Below are positions 52,696-61,226 of a DNA stretch of 64,000 bases, in pieces (the stretch's first letter is position 1; every line of letters begins with the position of its first letter). This stretch comes from Catenulispora sp. MAP5-51. Its GTDB lineage: Bacteria > Actinomycetota > Actinomycetes > Streptomycetales > Catenulisporaceae. Both the position numbers and the translations under genes were made by a program. The notes under the pieces were generated by a model. That model searched no databases. It saw only the letters and a program-made list of their open reading frames with translations, and had not been told where the DNA came from. The DNA is taken from contig NZ_JBGCCH010000005.1 in assembly GCF_041261205.1 (NCBI RefSeq), positions 310,001 through 374,000 on the forward strand, given 5' to 3'.

Positions 52696-53616
52696 ATGCC
52701 GCATCATCCCGACGGCCGGGGGCCGGCCGTCTTCATCTCGTACGCGACGGCCGACCGCACCGAGGTCCTGAAGTTCCACCAGGACCTGCTGGACCGCGGG
52801 ATCGACCCCTTCCTCGACATCATGGACATCCTCCCCGGCGACGACGTCGTGATGAGCATCAACGGCGCCCTGGAGCGCTCGGACTTCTATGTGCTCGTCT
52901 GGTCCGCGGCGGCCCGCGACCGGTACTGGGTCAACAGCGAGATCTCCGCGGCCATGGTGCTGGAGCAGCGCCGCGCGCGTCCCTTCGTGTTCATCGTGCG
53001 CCTGGACGACAGCGAACTGCCTCCGGTCCTGGCCCCGCGCCGCTACCTGGACGCCTTCGGCGGCCGCCGCCATTTCGCCGCCGACCAGCTGGCGGCGGTC
53101 TGGACGCGGGACCGCGCGGTCGGCACCAAGGTCCTGCCCGCCCCGGCCCCGGTCCCCGAGCCGGCACCGCGCGACGAGCCGACGCTGCACATTTACGCGC
53201 GCAACCAGTCGCTCCAGGTCTCGCACGAGGTGCGGATCCCGCACGGCGTCACCTCGCGCGAGCTGGTCGCGGCGATCACCGAACAGCTCGCGCTGCCCAC
53301 CGAGGCCTCGGAGTACGGCGGTGCGGTGGGCGTCCGCTTCGCCTACCGCTACCGGCACGCCGGCGAGTCGCTGACTGAGGACTCCGACGTCCCGCTGGCG
53401 CTCGGCGATGGCGACGTCGTGGACATCGAGGTGGTGGTCGAGCCGTTCGGCCCGGACGGCGCCTTGGCGGACCCGGTTTCGTTCCTGCCGGGGCGCGACT
53501 ATGCGATCCCGCCGGAGATGATCCGGGACTTGTGCCAGAAGGCGATCGAGCATCTGCTCGCGGAGGATCCGGAGGACGATCAGGACCAGGAGGACTGGCC
53601 GGACCAGGAGTCCTAA
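52696..53616 (+). CDS. TIR domain fused to ubiquitin-like beta-grasp domain
   Basis: The 306-residue protein starts six bases after the CHAT gene. Residues 11-145 form a TIR domain: V-F-I-S-Y-A-T-A-D-R at 12-21, then D-F-Y-V-L-V-W-S, with W-V-N-S-E-I-S near 78-84 where Glu82 sits at the usual NADase position. A proline-rich linker follows (149-160). Residues 162-249 read as a ubiquitin-like (EsaB/YukD-type) beta-grasp domain: V-T-S-R-E-L-V-A-A-I near 185, then L-G-D-G-D-V-V-D-I near 236. The C-terminus is acidic. TIR domains in bacteria often deplete NAD+ when activated. The fold calls are by pattern only. Its stop overlaps the convergent NUDIX gene. Confidence 0.82.
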   Translation: MPHHPDGRGPAVFISYATADRTEVLKFHQDLLDRGIDPFLDIMDILPGDDVVMSINGALERSDFYVLVWSAAARDRYWVNSEISAAMVLEQRRARPFVFIVRLDDSELPPVLAPRRYLDAFGGRRHFAADQLAAVWTRDRAVGTKVLPAPAPVPEPAPRDEPTLHIYARNQSLQVSHEVRIPHGVTSRELVAAITEQLALPTEASEYGGAVGVRFAYRYRHAGESLTEDSDVPLALGDGDVVDIEVVVEPFGPDGALADPVSFLPGRDYAIPPEMIRDLCQKAIEHLLAEDPEDDQDQEDWPDQES

Positions 53617-54233
53617 GCCAGCGGCTCCCGCAGATGCCCGAACGACAACAGCGCGTACGCGCTCCCGGCGTGCCGGATCTGCCCGGACCACACCAGCTCC
53701 AGCGCCTGCTCGAACGACAGCCAGCACAGCGCCATGTCGGCCTCGCCGCCCTCGCGCGCGGCCTCGCCCTGCGTCAGGTCCTGGGCGACGAAGACGTGGT
53801 CGACGTGGTTGGTGAGGCTGTCGGCGCCGTTGACCGCGCCGAGCGCGCCCCAGCGGGCGGCGCGAAGGCCGGTCTCCTCGGCCAGTTCGCGGCGGGCGGC
53901 GGCCAGCGGGCGCTCGTCGAAGGGCTCGATGGTGCCGGCCGGGAGCCGCCACTGGACGCCGCCGTGGGTGTAGATCCATTGGCGGGTCAGCAGGACGCGG
54001 CCGTCGTCGGCGACCGGCAGGACCGTCACCGAGCCCGGGGTGGCCACGTGGTGGTAGACGTCGGCCGCGCCGTCGGGGCGGATCACGGCGTCCTGGCGGA
54101 CGTCGAACCAGGGCGTGGCCAGCACCACGGTGCTGTCCAGCCGCCGCCAGTCGGTGGCCTCGGTGGTCGTCTCGGTGGCTGCGGTGGCTTCAGTGGCCCG
54201 CGCGCCGTCCGCGGCGTCCGTCGCCCCGGCCAT
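53613..54233 (-). CDS. NUDIX hydrolase, ADP-ribose-pyrophosphatase-like
   Basis: The ATG overlaps the stop of the upstream regulator by one base (TGATG), giving 206 residues; longer frames would run into that gene. The NUDIX box is clear (G-x5-E-x7-R-E-L-x-E-E-T-G, with R-R-E-L-A-E-E-T-G visible). The first 30 residues are a Thr-, Ala-rich extension not usual in the family. NUDIX enzymes of this type split ADP-ribose or related nucleotides. Next to a TIR gene that may make ADP-ribose, this is suggestive, but the two are convergent and belong to different units. Confidence 0.9.
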   Translation of the reverse strand: MAGATDAADGARATEATAATETTTEATDWRRLDSTVVLATPWFDVRQDAVIRPDGAADVYHHVATPGSVTVLPVADDGRVLLTRQWIYTHGGVQWRLPAGTIEPFDERPLAAARRELAEETGLRAARWGALGAVNGADSLTNHVDHVFVAQDLTQGEAAREGGEADMALCWLSFEQALELVWSGQIRHAGSAYALLSFGHLREPLA

Positions 54234-55471
54234 CAGGCGCGTCGGGTGGCGACGAGGGCTTCGTCGAGGCTGGTGCGCAACTCTCTCAGGGCACGGATGT
54301 TGTGGTGGCGCATCAGGGCGCGGGACAGTCCGCGCAGTTCGGCGTCGGCGCCGGCGGAGGCGACCAGGCCGGCGTCCTGGAGGACCCGAAGCGTCACGGC
54401 CTGCATCTCCTCGAGTTCGCCGGAGGCCTCGTAGGCCAGGGCGAGCCGGGCTCCGAACAGCGCGCGGGAGCGGTGCGCCTCGGCCGGCGTCCGGTCCAGC
54501 GCGTCGGCCAGGAACTCGCTGGCGCGCCGGGGACGGCCCAGGTCGTAGTGGCACCAGCCGGCTATCGCGTTGTCCAGGCCGCCGACCGTGACCGAGCCGA
54601 CGACCGGCTCGTCCTGCGCGACGCGTTCGGGGTGCAGCAGGTCGCGGGCGTGGTCCAGCGAGCTGAGGCAGCGCGCGTGGTCGCCGCGGATCGCGAAGGC
54701 CTGCGCCTGCCGGTGCGCGGCCAGGCCCCGGCTGCGGGCCCGGGCCCGGGGATCGGCCAGCACCCGCCCGGCCAGCTCCATCGCGGTCGCCGGGTCCCCG
54801 TCGTACAGCGCCAGCTCCGCCTCCCGCACCAGCGTGTACGCGGCCAGATCGGCGGCCTCGGCCCGGGTCGCCAGGGCCGCGGTGCGGCGGGTCCAGGCCA
54901 GCGCGAGGTCCAGGCGCCCGGCCTCCTGGCACATCCAGCCGATGAACTCGGCATAACGGGCCGACAACAGGTGCAGCTGCGGGGCCGACTCCGGCGAGGC
55001 GGTCTGCGCCAACTCCATCAGGGTGTCGAAATCCACGATCAGCCGCCGCAGCACCAGCTCCGGGGGCAGCTGCTGGCTCAGCCGCCGGTGCCGGTCGAAC
55101 TCCTCGCGGTAGTGGGCCAGCAGCCTGACATCGTCGGCCTCGCCCCGGACCGCCGAGCGCAGGGTCAGCGGCACCGACAGCGCCTCGCCGAACGCGGCCA
55201 GCTCGCCGCCCCAGTCCGGCTCGCCGTCATGGCCGGCCGCGGCGCCGGATCCGCCCCGGCGCCGCGGCTCCTCGGGCACCAGCGCGACCAGGTCGCCGTC
55301 GGCGCCCAGCTCCACGTCGACCAGGATCGCCAGCCGCCGGTTGGCCGGCAGCCGCCCCGTCTCGATCTTGCTCAGATAGCCCTTGTCGTAGTGCACGCGC
55401 TCGGCCAGCGCGGCCAGCGACATCTCGCGGCTCATGCGCAGGCGGCGCATCTCGATCCCGAACTCGGACAC
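54233..55471 (-). CDS. XRE-family regulator with TPR-like domain
   Basis: The 412-residue protein has an N-terminal HTH (M-S-L-A-A-L-A-E-R-V-H, then K-G-Y-L-S-K-I-E-T-G-R). A long helical, TPR-like C-terminal region follows, as in many actinomycete XRE regulators that bind small ligands or peptides. It is in one operon with the NUDIX gene (TGATG overlap) and divergent from the unknown gene at 55540. Confidence 0.88.
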   Translation of the reverse strand: MSEFGIEMRRLRMSREMSLAALAERVHYDKGYLSKIETGRLPANRRLAILVDVELGADGDLVALVPEEPRRRGGSGAAAGHDGEPDWGGELAAFGEALSVPLTLRSAVRGEADDVRLLAHYREEFDRHRRLSQQLPPELVLRRLIVDFDTLMELAQTASPESAPQLHLLSARYAEFIGWMCQEAGRLDLALAWTRRTAALATRAEAADLAAYTLVREAELALYDGDPATAMELAGRVLADPRARARSRGLAAHRQAQAFAIRGDHARCLSSLDHARDLLHPERVAQDEPVVGSVTVGGLDNAIAGWCHYDLGRPRRASEFLADALDRTPAEAHRSRALFGARLALAYEASGELEEMQAVTLRVLQDAGLVASAGADAELRGLSRALMRHHNIRALRELRTSLDEALVATRRA

Positions 55472-55539
55472 GATTCCACCATAGCCAGCGTTGAGCTTGT
55501 GAAAGAGCCCTGAGACGGCATGGCGGGAGGTTGCGTGTT

Positions 55540-56916
55540 GTGTCTTCCGAGGACATCGCGAGGGTGGAAGCGGACTATCTGGACGCCTTGCGGCACACCG
55601 ACGAAGCGCTCTTGTCCGCCATCAGCTCGGTGGCGCCGGAGTCGGTGGGCTACATCGGCCTCGGCCCGCCGCCGACTCTGCGTCCCCGGCCCACGATCGA
55701 GGACTACGAGCACGATCTGGCGCTCCTGCGCCACCCCGGCCACGACGCCTTCGGCCATCTGCGCGACACGGTCCTGATCGGCCTCAGAGCCGGCACCATC
55801 AGCGCGAAGGACGTCTACCGCCGCGTGCGCCCCGCCATGATCGCGCTGACGGTGTTGCTGGACCCGGGAGCGGACCGGGCCGCGAAGGAGCTCGCGGAGC
55901 GGATCCGGCGGGGCGCCGGCCGGAGCCTGGACCGCTGGGCCGAGGCGGTGATGGCCGTCGACACCTGGCCGGGCAGCCTTCACAGCCTCCTGCGACAGGA
56001 ACCCCAGGAACCGCACACCGGGAATGACCCGCACCTGCACGCGTTGCTGGGCCTGGACGAGCATCTGTGGCGCGGCGCGAACATCCTGCTCGCCCTGGCC
56101 CCGCCGCAGACCCTGCCCCACATCGCGGCCCAGGCGGCTCCGATGGCCGCCACCGGCAGCGTGGTCGGCGGTCCGCGTGCGGTCCGCAACGCCCGCGCGC
56201 TGCTGCGGATCGTCAGCCATGTCCCGCTGTCCCGGACCATCGTCGACTACGCGCTCAGACCGCAGACCAGTCCGCGTGTGCGGATCCAGCTGGCCGCGAA
56301 CCCGCTGACGCCGAACGCGGTGCTCATCAGGCTACTGATGTTCGCCGGCGGCGAACCGGGGGTCGCCGCCGCGATCAGCCTGCACGAGTGCGCCCCGCCG
56401 GCCGTGCGGCTCGCCGCGTTCCGCGAGGTGCACGATCCCGAGGTCCTGGCCCAGGCCGGCGAGGCGCTTCGGCGCGACGCCGCCGTGGTCCACCGGGTCC
56501 AGCAGATCGCCTCGCTCACCGACCGCGAGGCGCCGTTGGCGCACGCCCTGATCCGGGACGCCCACCCGGACCTGCCGCCCCAGGCCCGCCTGTTCGCCTA
56601 CGCGCATCTGGCCCGGATATCAGGCATCGAAGGAGTCTGGACGCTGGAGATGGAGCGCGCCGGCACCTTGGAGCGGATGCATCCGGCGGTGCGCGCGTCG
56701 ATGCAGTCGGGATCGGCCGTCCCGCTGCTCGAGGCCGCGGTCGCCGATCCCTATCGCGGTATGGATCAGGACGCTGTCATGGCGGTCAGCGCGTTGCGGC
56801 GCGAGGAGGTGCTGGACAGGCCGTTCTCGTGGCAGGACGCCGCCGATCCGGATGTCGCTGGTCCGGACTGCCCTGGCGATGCCAACCCCGTGTCGAGGCC
56901 GGAACTCCCCACATAA
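55540..56916 (+). CDS. Hypothetical helical protein
   Basis: I choose the GTG at 55540, nine bases after GGGAGG; a TTG at 55531 is too close to the ribosome-binding site. The 458-residue protein is almost wholly helical, with repeated short helices that look HEAT-like (for example V-R-I-Q-L-A-A-N-P-L-T, A-A-I-S-L-H-E-C-A-P-P-A-V-R). No catalytic motif is visible. It is divergent from the XRE regulator, whose product may control it. Confidence 0.65.
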   Translation: MSSEDIARVEADYLDALRHTDEALLSAISSVAPESVGYIGLGPPPTLRPRPTIEDYEHDLALLRHPGHDAFGHLRDTVLIGLRAGTISAKDVYRRVRPAMIALTVLLDPGADRAAKELAERIRRGAGRSLDRWAEAVMAVDTWPGSLHSLLRQEPQEPHTGNDPHLHALLGLDEHLWRGANILLALAPPQTLPHIAAQAAPMAATGSVVGGPRAVRNARALLRIVSHVPLSRTIVDYALRPQTSPRVRIQLAANPLTPNAVLIRLLMFAGGEPGVAAAISLHECAPPAVRLAAFREVHDPEVLAQAGEALRRDAAVVHRVQQIASLTDREAPLAHALIRDAHPDLPPQARLFAYAHLARISGIEGVWTLEMERAGTLERMHPAVRASMQSGSAVPLLEAAVADPYRGMDQDAVMAVSALRREEVLDRPFSWQDAADPDVAGPDCPGDANPVSRPELPT

Positions 56917-56973
56917 GAGTGATCAATCGGCGATTCGTCCTGTCACCAGACCGCCGCCGCACTAGGGTGCGCC

Positions 56974-57438
56974 GTGTGGAGATCGGCGCGCGTGGGCGTC
57001 TCGCCGCCCTATGACGACCTGCGTTCGACCTCGCTGGCCCTGCGCCTGGCCCGCATCGCCCTGCACGGCGCCGCCGAACGCCGCCGCGTCGTGGTCTTCG
57101 GCAGCGACCCGCTCTCGGCGGTGGCCGGCAGCGCGCCGGACATCATGCCGCGCGTGGCCCGCGGCATCCTGGCGGGCCTGGACGAGCTCACCGTCCAGGA
57201 CCGCACGCTGCTGCTGGACACCTTCGGCGCCTGGCTCGACGCCGACGGCTCGGCCGGCGAGGCCGGGCGGCGCCTGTTCGTGCACCCGAACACGGTGCGC
57301 AACCGGCTGCGCCGGCTGGAGAAGCAGACGGGGCGCTCGCTGTCGAACCCGCGCGCCATCGCCGAGCTGATCCTGGCCTACGAGATCGACTGCGGGACGC
57401 GCGCGGCGGTGGCCGAGGCGGCGGGGACGGCGCGGTAG
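56974..57438 (+). CDS. PucR-type HTH domain, stand-alone or truncated
   Basis: The 154-residue frame matches only the C-terminal part of PucR-family regulators: S-P-P-Y-D-D-L-R-S-T near 10, L-L-L-D-T-F-G-A-W-L-D and the HTH L-F-V-H-P-N-T-V-R-N-R-L-R-R-L-E. Normal members are 400 residues or more, with a ligand-sensing N-terminal domain that is missing here. No broken upstream part is visible in the 57-bp gap, so it is either a true short form or the remnant of a deletion. Starts with GTG. Confidence 0.7.
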   Translation: MWRSARVGVSPPYDDLRSTSLALRLARIALHGAAERRRVVVFGSDPLSAVAGSAPDIMPRVARGILAGLDELTVQDRTLLLDTFGAWLDADGSAGEAGRRLFVHPNTVRNRLRRLEKQTGRSLSNPRAIAELILAYEIDCGTRAAVAEAAGTAR

Positions 57439-57443
57439 CCGGC

Positions 57444-57459
57444 CCCGACCGCCGTCGGG
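57444..57459. terminator. Stem-loop between convergent genes
   Basis: CCCGAC-CGCC-GTCGGG forms a 6-bp stem between the PucR-type gene and the ABC permease gene; it can serve both directions. Confidence 0.5.
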
Positions 57460-58962
57460 CTAGACCCGGCCGCTGGCCTTCTGCGTCCGCCGTGCCACCG
57501 CGTCGATGACCACCGCGGCCAGGAGCACCGCGCCGGTGACCATGTACTGGATGCTGTTCGACAGGCCCTGGATGTTCATGCCGGACTGGATCGAGCCGAT
57601 CACCAGCGCGCCGAGCAGCGCCGACCAGGTCTTGCCGCGTCCGCCGAACAGGCTGGTGCCGCCGATGACCGCCGCGGCGATCGCGTTCACCAGCAGGTTG
57701 CCGCCGCCGGAGGTCTGGGAGGCGGATTCGATCTGGCCGGCCAGGAACAGGCCGCCGACCGCGGCCATGAGGCCGCAGATCGAGAAGACCGTCAGGCGGA
57801 TGAACGGCACGCTGATACCGGCCCGGCGCGCGGCCTCGATGCTGCCGCCGACCGCGAAGATGCGGCGGCCGTAGACGGTGCGCCGGAGGATGAAGTCGCC
57901 GACCACAATGAAGATGAGGAAGATCAGCGGCGCCAGCGGCAGGCCCTTGTACTCGTTGAACACGTAGGCGGCGAGGAAGGCGACGATCGCCAGCAGGATG
58001 ACCCGCGCCGCGATCTCGCCGACCGGCGGCGCCGGTACCTTGGCCCGCATCCGGCGCGCCCGGCCGTACATCGCCACCGCCGCGTAGAGCAGGACACCGA
58101 TCGCCGCGGCTCCGTAAGCGGCGATCTGCTGGCCGTAGATGGTGTTGTAGAGCCTGGAGACGATGCTGGTGGGCGGCAGGTTGACGGTGCCGGTGGCGCC
58201 CAGGATGTTGAGCATCAGGCCGTTCCAGAACAAGAAGCCGGCCAGGGTGACGACGAATGCGGGCACGCCGATCCTGGCGAAGAAGAAGCCCTGGATCAAT
58301 CCGGTGGCGATACCGGTGACCAGCGCCAGGATCAGCGCCAGATACTCGTTGACGCCGTTGTTCACCGACTCCACCGCGAACACCGCCGCGGCCAGGCCCG
58401 ACACCGAGCCCACCGACAGGTCGATCTCGCCGAGCAGCAGGACGAACACCACGCCGAGGGCGATCATGCCGGTGCCGACGATCTGCTGGGAGAGGTTGGA
58501 CAGGTTCTGCGCCGACAGGAACGTGCTGTTCAGGCTGTAGAACACGATCCAGATGACCGCCAGAGCGATGATCATGGGGAGCGAGCCGAGTTCGCCGCCC
58601 TTGACCCGGCGCATGAACTCGTTCCAGTAGCCGGAAAGGCCGTGTTCCCGGGCCATCAGCCGCGGGTCGGCGGCCGAGCCGGCCGCCGGGACCATGGTCT
58701 CGACGATCTCCCGGACGGCCTCCTTGGACTCCCCGGTCTCCTTCGCCACCCGGTTGGTGACCTCGGACGGGGCGACGCCGGCGGCCAGCAGCTCCTCGAC
58801 CTGCCCGCTGACCGTGCCGCCGCCGGCCGGGGCCGCCGCCCCCTCGCCGGCGTAGTCGCCGGCGCCGGCCGGGCCCATCAGCGGGGCGTCCTCGCCTTCG
58901 CGCCCGCGGCGGTCCTCGCCGCTGCCGCCGCCGGCACCGCCGGTGTTCGGGTCCTGGCTCAT
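57460..58962 (-). CDS. Sugar ABC transporter permease, XylH/RbsC type
   Basis: The 500-residue protein has about ten transmembrane segments from residue 130 on. The G-E-I-D-L-S-V-G-S-V-S-G motif typical of RbsC/XylH permeases is visible. Its first 125 residues are an extra, Gly-rich then helical cytoplasmic extension (T-V-S-G-Q-V-E-E-L-L-A-A-G-V near 50), unlike standard members of about 330-430 residues. Start overlaps the ATPase gene by four bases (ATGA). It takes up a pentose or similar sugar. Confidence 0.92.
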   Translation of the reverse strand: MSQDPNTGGAGGGSGEDRRGREGEDAPLMGPAGAGDYAGEGAAAPAGGGTVSGQVEELLAAGVAPSEVTNRVAKETGESKEAVREIVETMVPAAGSAADPRLMAREHGLSGYWNEFMRRVKGGELGSLPMIIALAVIWIVFYSLNSTFLSAQNLSNLSQQIVGTGMIALGVVFVLLLGEIDLSVGSVSGLAAAVFAVESVNNGVNEYLALILALVTGIATGLIQGFFFARIGVPAFVVTLAGFLFWNGLMLNILGATGTVNLPPTSIVSRLYNTIYGQQIAAYGAAAIGVLLYAAVAMYGRARRMRAKVPAPPVGEIAARVILLAIVAFLAAYVFNEYKGLPLAPLIFLIFIVVGDFILRRTVYGRRIFAVGGSIEAARRAGISVPFIRLTVFSICGLMAAVGGLFLAGQIESASQTSGGGNLLVNAIAAAVIGGTSLFGGRGKTWSALLGALVIGSIQSGMNIQGLSNSIQYMVTGAVLLAAVVIDAVARRTQKASGRV

Positions 58963-59747
58963 TCCTGTCCCTCCGCGTGGCGTGCCGCCCGCCGGGTGAC
59001 GGCGTTGTCGGTGGCGCCGGTGATCGCCGAGATGATCTGCTCCTGGTTGGTCTGCCGCCGCTCGAAGATCCCGTTGTTCCGTCCCAGCCGCAGCACCGCG
59101 ATCGTGTCGGCGACGGCCATCACGTCTTCCATGCTGTGGCTGATCAGGATCACCCCCAGGCCCCGGTCGCGCAGCCGCTCGACCAGGTCCAGCACTTGTG
59201 CGGTCTGCTCCACGCCGAGGGCGGCGGTGGGTTCGTCGAGCAGCACGACCTTGGGCTCGCCGATCAGCGAGCGGGCGATGGCCACGGTCTGGCGCTGGCC
59301 GCCGGACAGCGAGGCGACCGGGATGCGGACGCTGGGGATGCGGATCGACAGCGTCTGCAGGAGTTCCCGGGAGCGGCCCTCCATGGCGATCTCGTCCAGG
59401 ATCCCGGCCTTGGTGATCTCGTTGCCCAGGAACAGGTTGCCGACCACGTCCAGGTTGTCGGCCAGCGCCAGGTCCTGGTAGACGGTCGCGATGCCCAGCT
59501 TCTGGGCGTCGTGCGGGCCTTTGACGGAGACCGCGCCGCCCTGCCAGACGATTTCGCCCTGGTCGGGCTGGTTCACTCCGGAGATGGTCTTCACCAGGGT
59601 GGACTTGCCCGCGCCGTTGTCCCCGACCAGGGCGACGACCTCGCCGGTGTGCACGTCGAGGTCGACGCCGGTGAGGGCCTGCACGGCCCCGAACCGTTTG
59701 GACACCCCGCGCAGTTCCAGCACGGGTTGCGAACTGGGATCGAACAT
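58959..59747 (-). CDS. Sugar ABC transporter ATPase, single-domain
   Basis: The 262-residue protein has one ATPase domain: Walker A G-D-N-G-A-G-K-S-T (42-50), signature L-S-G-G-Q (147-151), Walker B V-V-L-L-D-E-P (167-173) and a switch histidine in S-H-S. Ribose and xylose importers usually have a two-domain ATPase of about 500 residues; the short form works as a homodimer, as in FrcA or actinomycete XylG-like systems. It is between the binding protein and the permease genes. Confidence 0.93.
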   Translation of the reverse strand: MFDPSSQPVLELRGVSKRFGAVQALTGVDLDVHTGEVVALVGDNGAGKSTLVKTISGVNQPDQGEIVWQGGAVSVKGPHDAQKLGIATVYQDLALADNLDVVGNLFLGNEITKAGILDEIAMEGRSRELLQTLSIRIPSVRIPVASLSGGQRQTVAIARSLIGEPKVVLLDEPTAALGVEQTAQVLDLVERLRDRGLGVILISHSMEDVMAVADTIAVLRLGRNNGIFERRQTNQEQIISAITGATDNAVTRRAARHAEGQE

Positions 59748-59804
59748 AGGGGTGCTACCTCCACGTCGGTTCGGAGCTCGGCAGGACTGTTTACGGCGTA
59801 CGGA

Positions 59805-60893
59805 TCAGCAGGTGATGCCGATCTGCGCGGCGGTGTACAGGCCGTCCTTCACGACGGTGGTGCACATGTTGTTCTTGTCCACGACGATCGGGGTCAGCAG
59901 CTTGGACGGGACGGTGTTCCCGGAGCCGTTGGTCTGCGTCGTCGGCAGCAGGTTCGTGCCGGGGGTCTTGCCCTGCGCGAACTCGGCGGTCACGTCGGCG
60001 GCCGCGACGGCCTCCGGCTTGTACGGCTTGTAGACCGTCATGGTCTGGTTGCCGGCCTGGATCCGCTGCAGCGCGTCGAGCTGCGCGTCCTGCCCGGTCA
60101 GCGGGATGCCGTGCAGCCCACCGGCCTGCAGGGCCGTGGAGATGCCGGCGGCCATGCCGTCATTGGCGGAGTAGACGCCCTGGATGTTCGCCGCGCCCAG
60201 GGCGGTGATGGCACCGGCCATCTCCTGGTTGGCGGTGTTCGGGTCCCAGTTCGGGGTGTCGTACTCCTTGCCGATCTTGACCTTGCCGTTGAGCGCGTTC
60301 ATCGCGCCCTGCTTGAACTGGGCGGCGTTCGGGTCGGTGGGCGAGCCGTTGATCATCACGATCTGGTGGTTCGCCGCGTTCGCGCCCAGTGCGGTCAGCA
60401 GGGCGGTGCCCTGCAGCTCGCCGACCTTCACGTTGTCGAAGGAGACGTAGGCGTCGACCGGGCCCTGGGCGAGCCGGTCGTAGGCGACGACCTTGACGCC
60501 GGCGTCGTGCGCCTTCTGGACGGAGGCCTGGATCGACTTGGAGTCCACGGCGTCCAGGACCAAGACCTTGTCGCCCTTGGTCAGCGCGGTGTCGACCTGG
60601 GTCTGCTGGACCGTGGCGTCCTGGCCCGCGTTGTAGTAGTCGATGTTCACGCCGGGCAGGCGGGCCTGGAGCTCCTGCTCCAGGTACGGCTTGTCGAACG
60701 CTTCGTACCGGGTGGTCTTGGATTCCGGCAGAAGGATGCCGATGCGGGTCCCCGCTGCCGCGCCGGTCGCGGTGCCGCTGGACGAGCTGGAATTGCTCGA
60801 GCTCTTGGCACTGCCGCAGGCGGCGGCGGTGGCGGCCAGCGCGGCCGCGGCGAGGACGATACCGGCGGTCCGGGCCGGACGCAGGTGCTGCAT
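59805..60893 (-). CDS. Sugar-binding lipoprotein, xylose/ribose family
   Basis: The 362-residue protein has a lipobox with Cys26 (T-A-A-A-C-G) and a Ser-rich linker. It has the periplasmic-binding-protein type 1 fold (I-G-I-L-L-P-E-S-K-T, V-V-A-Y-D-R-L, V-S-F-D-N, T-G-Q-D-A-Q). The V-A-Y-D-R-L and F-D-N segments resemble XylF, so D-xylose is a plausible ligand. GAGAGGAG precedes the ATG. It is the first gene of the importer operon. Confidence 0.93.
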   Translation of the reverse strand: MQHLRPARTAGIVLAAAALAATAAACGSAKSSSNSSSSSGTATGAAAGTRIGILLPESKTTRYEAFDKPYLEQELQARLPGVNIDYYNAGQDATVQQTQVDTALTKGDKVLVLDAVDSKSIQASVQKAHDAGVKVVAYDRLAQGPVDAYVSFDNVKVGELQGTALLTALGANAANHQIVMINGSPTDPNAAQFKQGAMNALNGKVKIGKEYDTPNWDPNTANQEMAGAITALGAANIQGVYSANDGMAAGISTALQAGGLHGIPLTGQDAQLDALQRIQAGNQTMTVYKPYKPEAVAAADVTAEFAQGKTPGTNLLPTTQTNGSGNTVPSKLLTPIVVDKNNMCTTVVKDGLYTAAQIGITC

Positions 60894-61226
60894 GGTGCGC
60901 TCACTCCTCTCGCGGCCGCCGGAGGTTCGACGGCCTACTGATTTCCCACTAGAGATCCACTTCGGGTGGGGCGCCAGTTGGAGAGGGCCATAAGGGTTGT
61001 TCGCGCTTCAGAGGGGGCGGATGGGAGGTCGCGGGAGCGGGGATTCGATGATGCGTTCGATTCTGTCGGGCTCGGCGCGGGCCGGGCGGCGGCTTGCAGT
61101 CGGCTTGTGGGCCGCTTGACCTGGCCTTGACGGCGGCTTGATCCGGCTGGGGCGCCGAGCTCGCTCAAGCCCGCGGGACAGGCGGTCCCGGGCGGTCCCG
61201 CGCCGTCGGCCAGCGGTCCCGCGCCG
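60894..61226. other. Gap with xylose-type operon promoter and short direct repeats
   Basis: No gene is visible. The 60894-61000 part should carry the promoter of the importer operon. GCGGTCCCGCGCCGTC occurs at 61192-61207 and 61213-61228 at the end of the next gene. Confidence 0.45.

Noticed and set aside
50083-53616. CHAT plus gasdermin defence system
   Set aside because: No gasdermin-like or pore-forming gene is present beside the CHAT gene.
37378-53616. Complete ESX (EccBCDE-MycP) secretion system
   Set aside because: Only ATPase and WXG100 parts are present; EccB, EccD, EccE and mycosin are not found in the window.
53613-54932. 439-residue extension of the NUDIX gene
   Set aside because: The upstream part is a shadow of the XRE regulator gene; the TGATG junction marks the true start.
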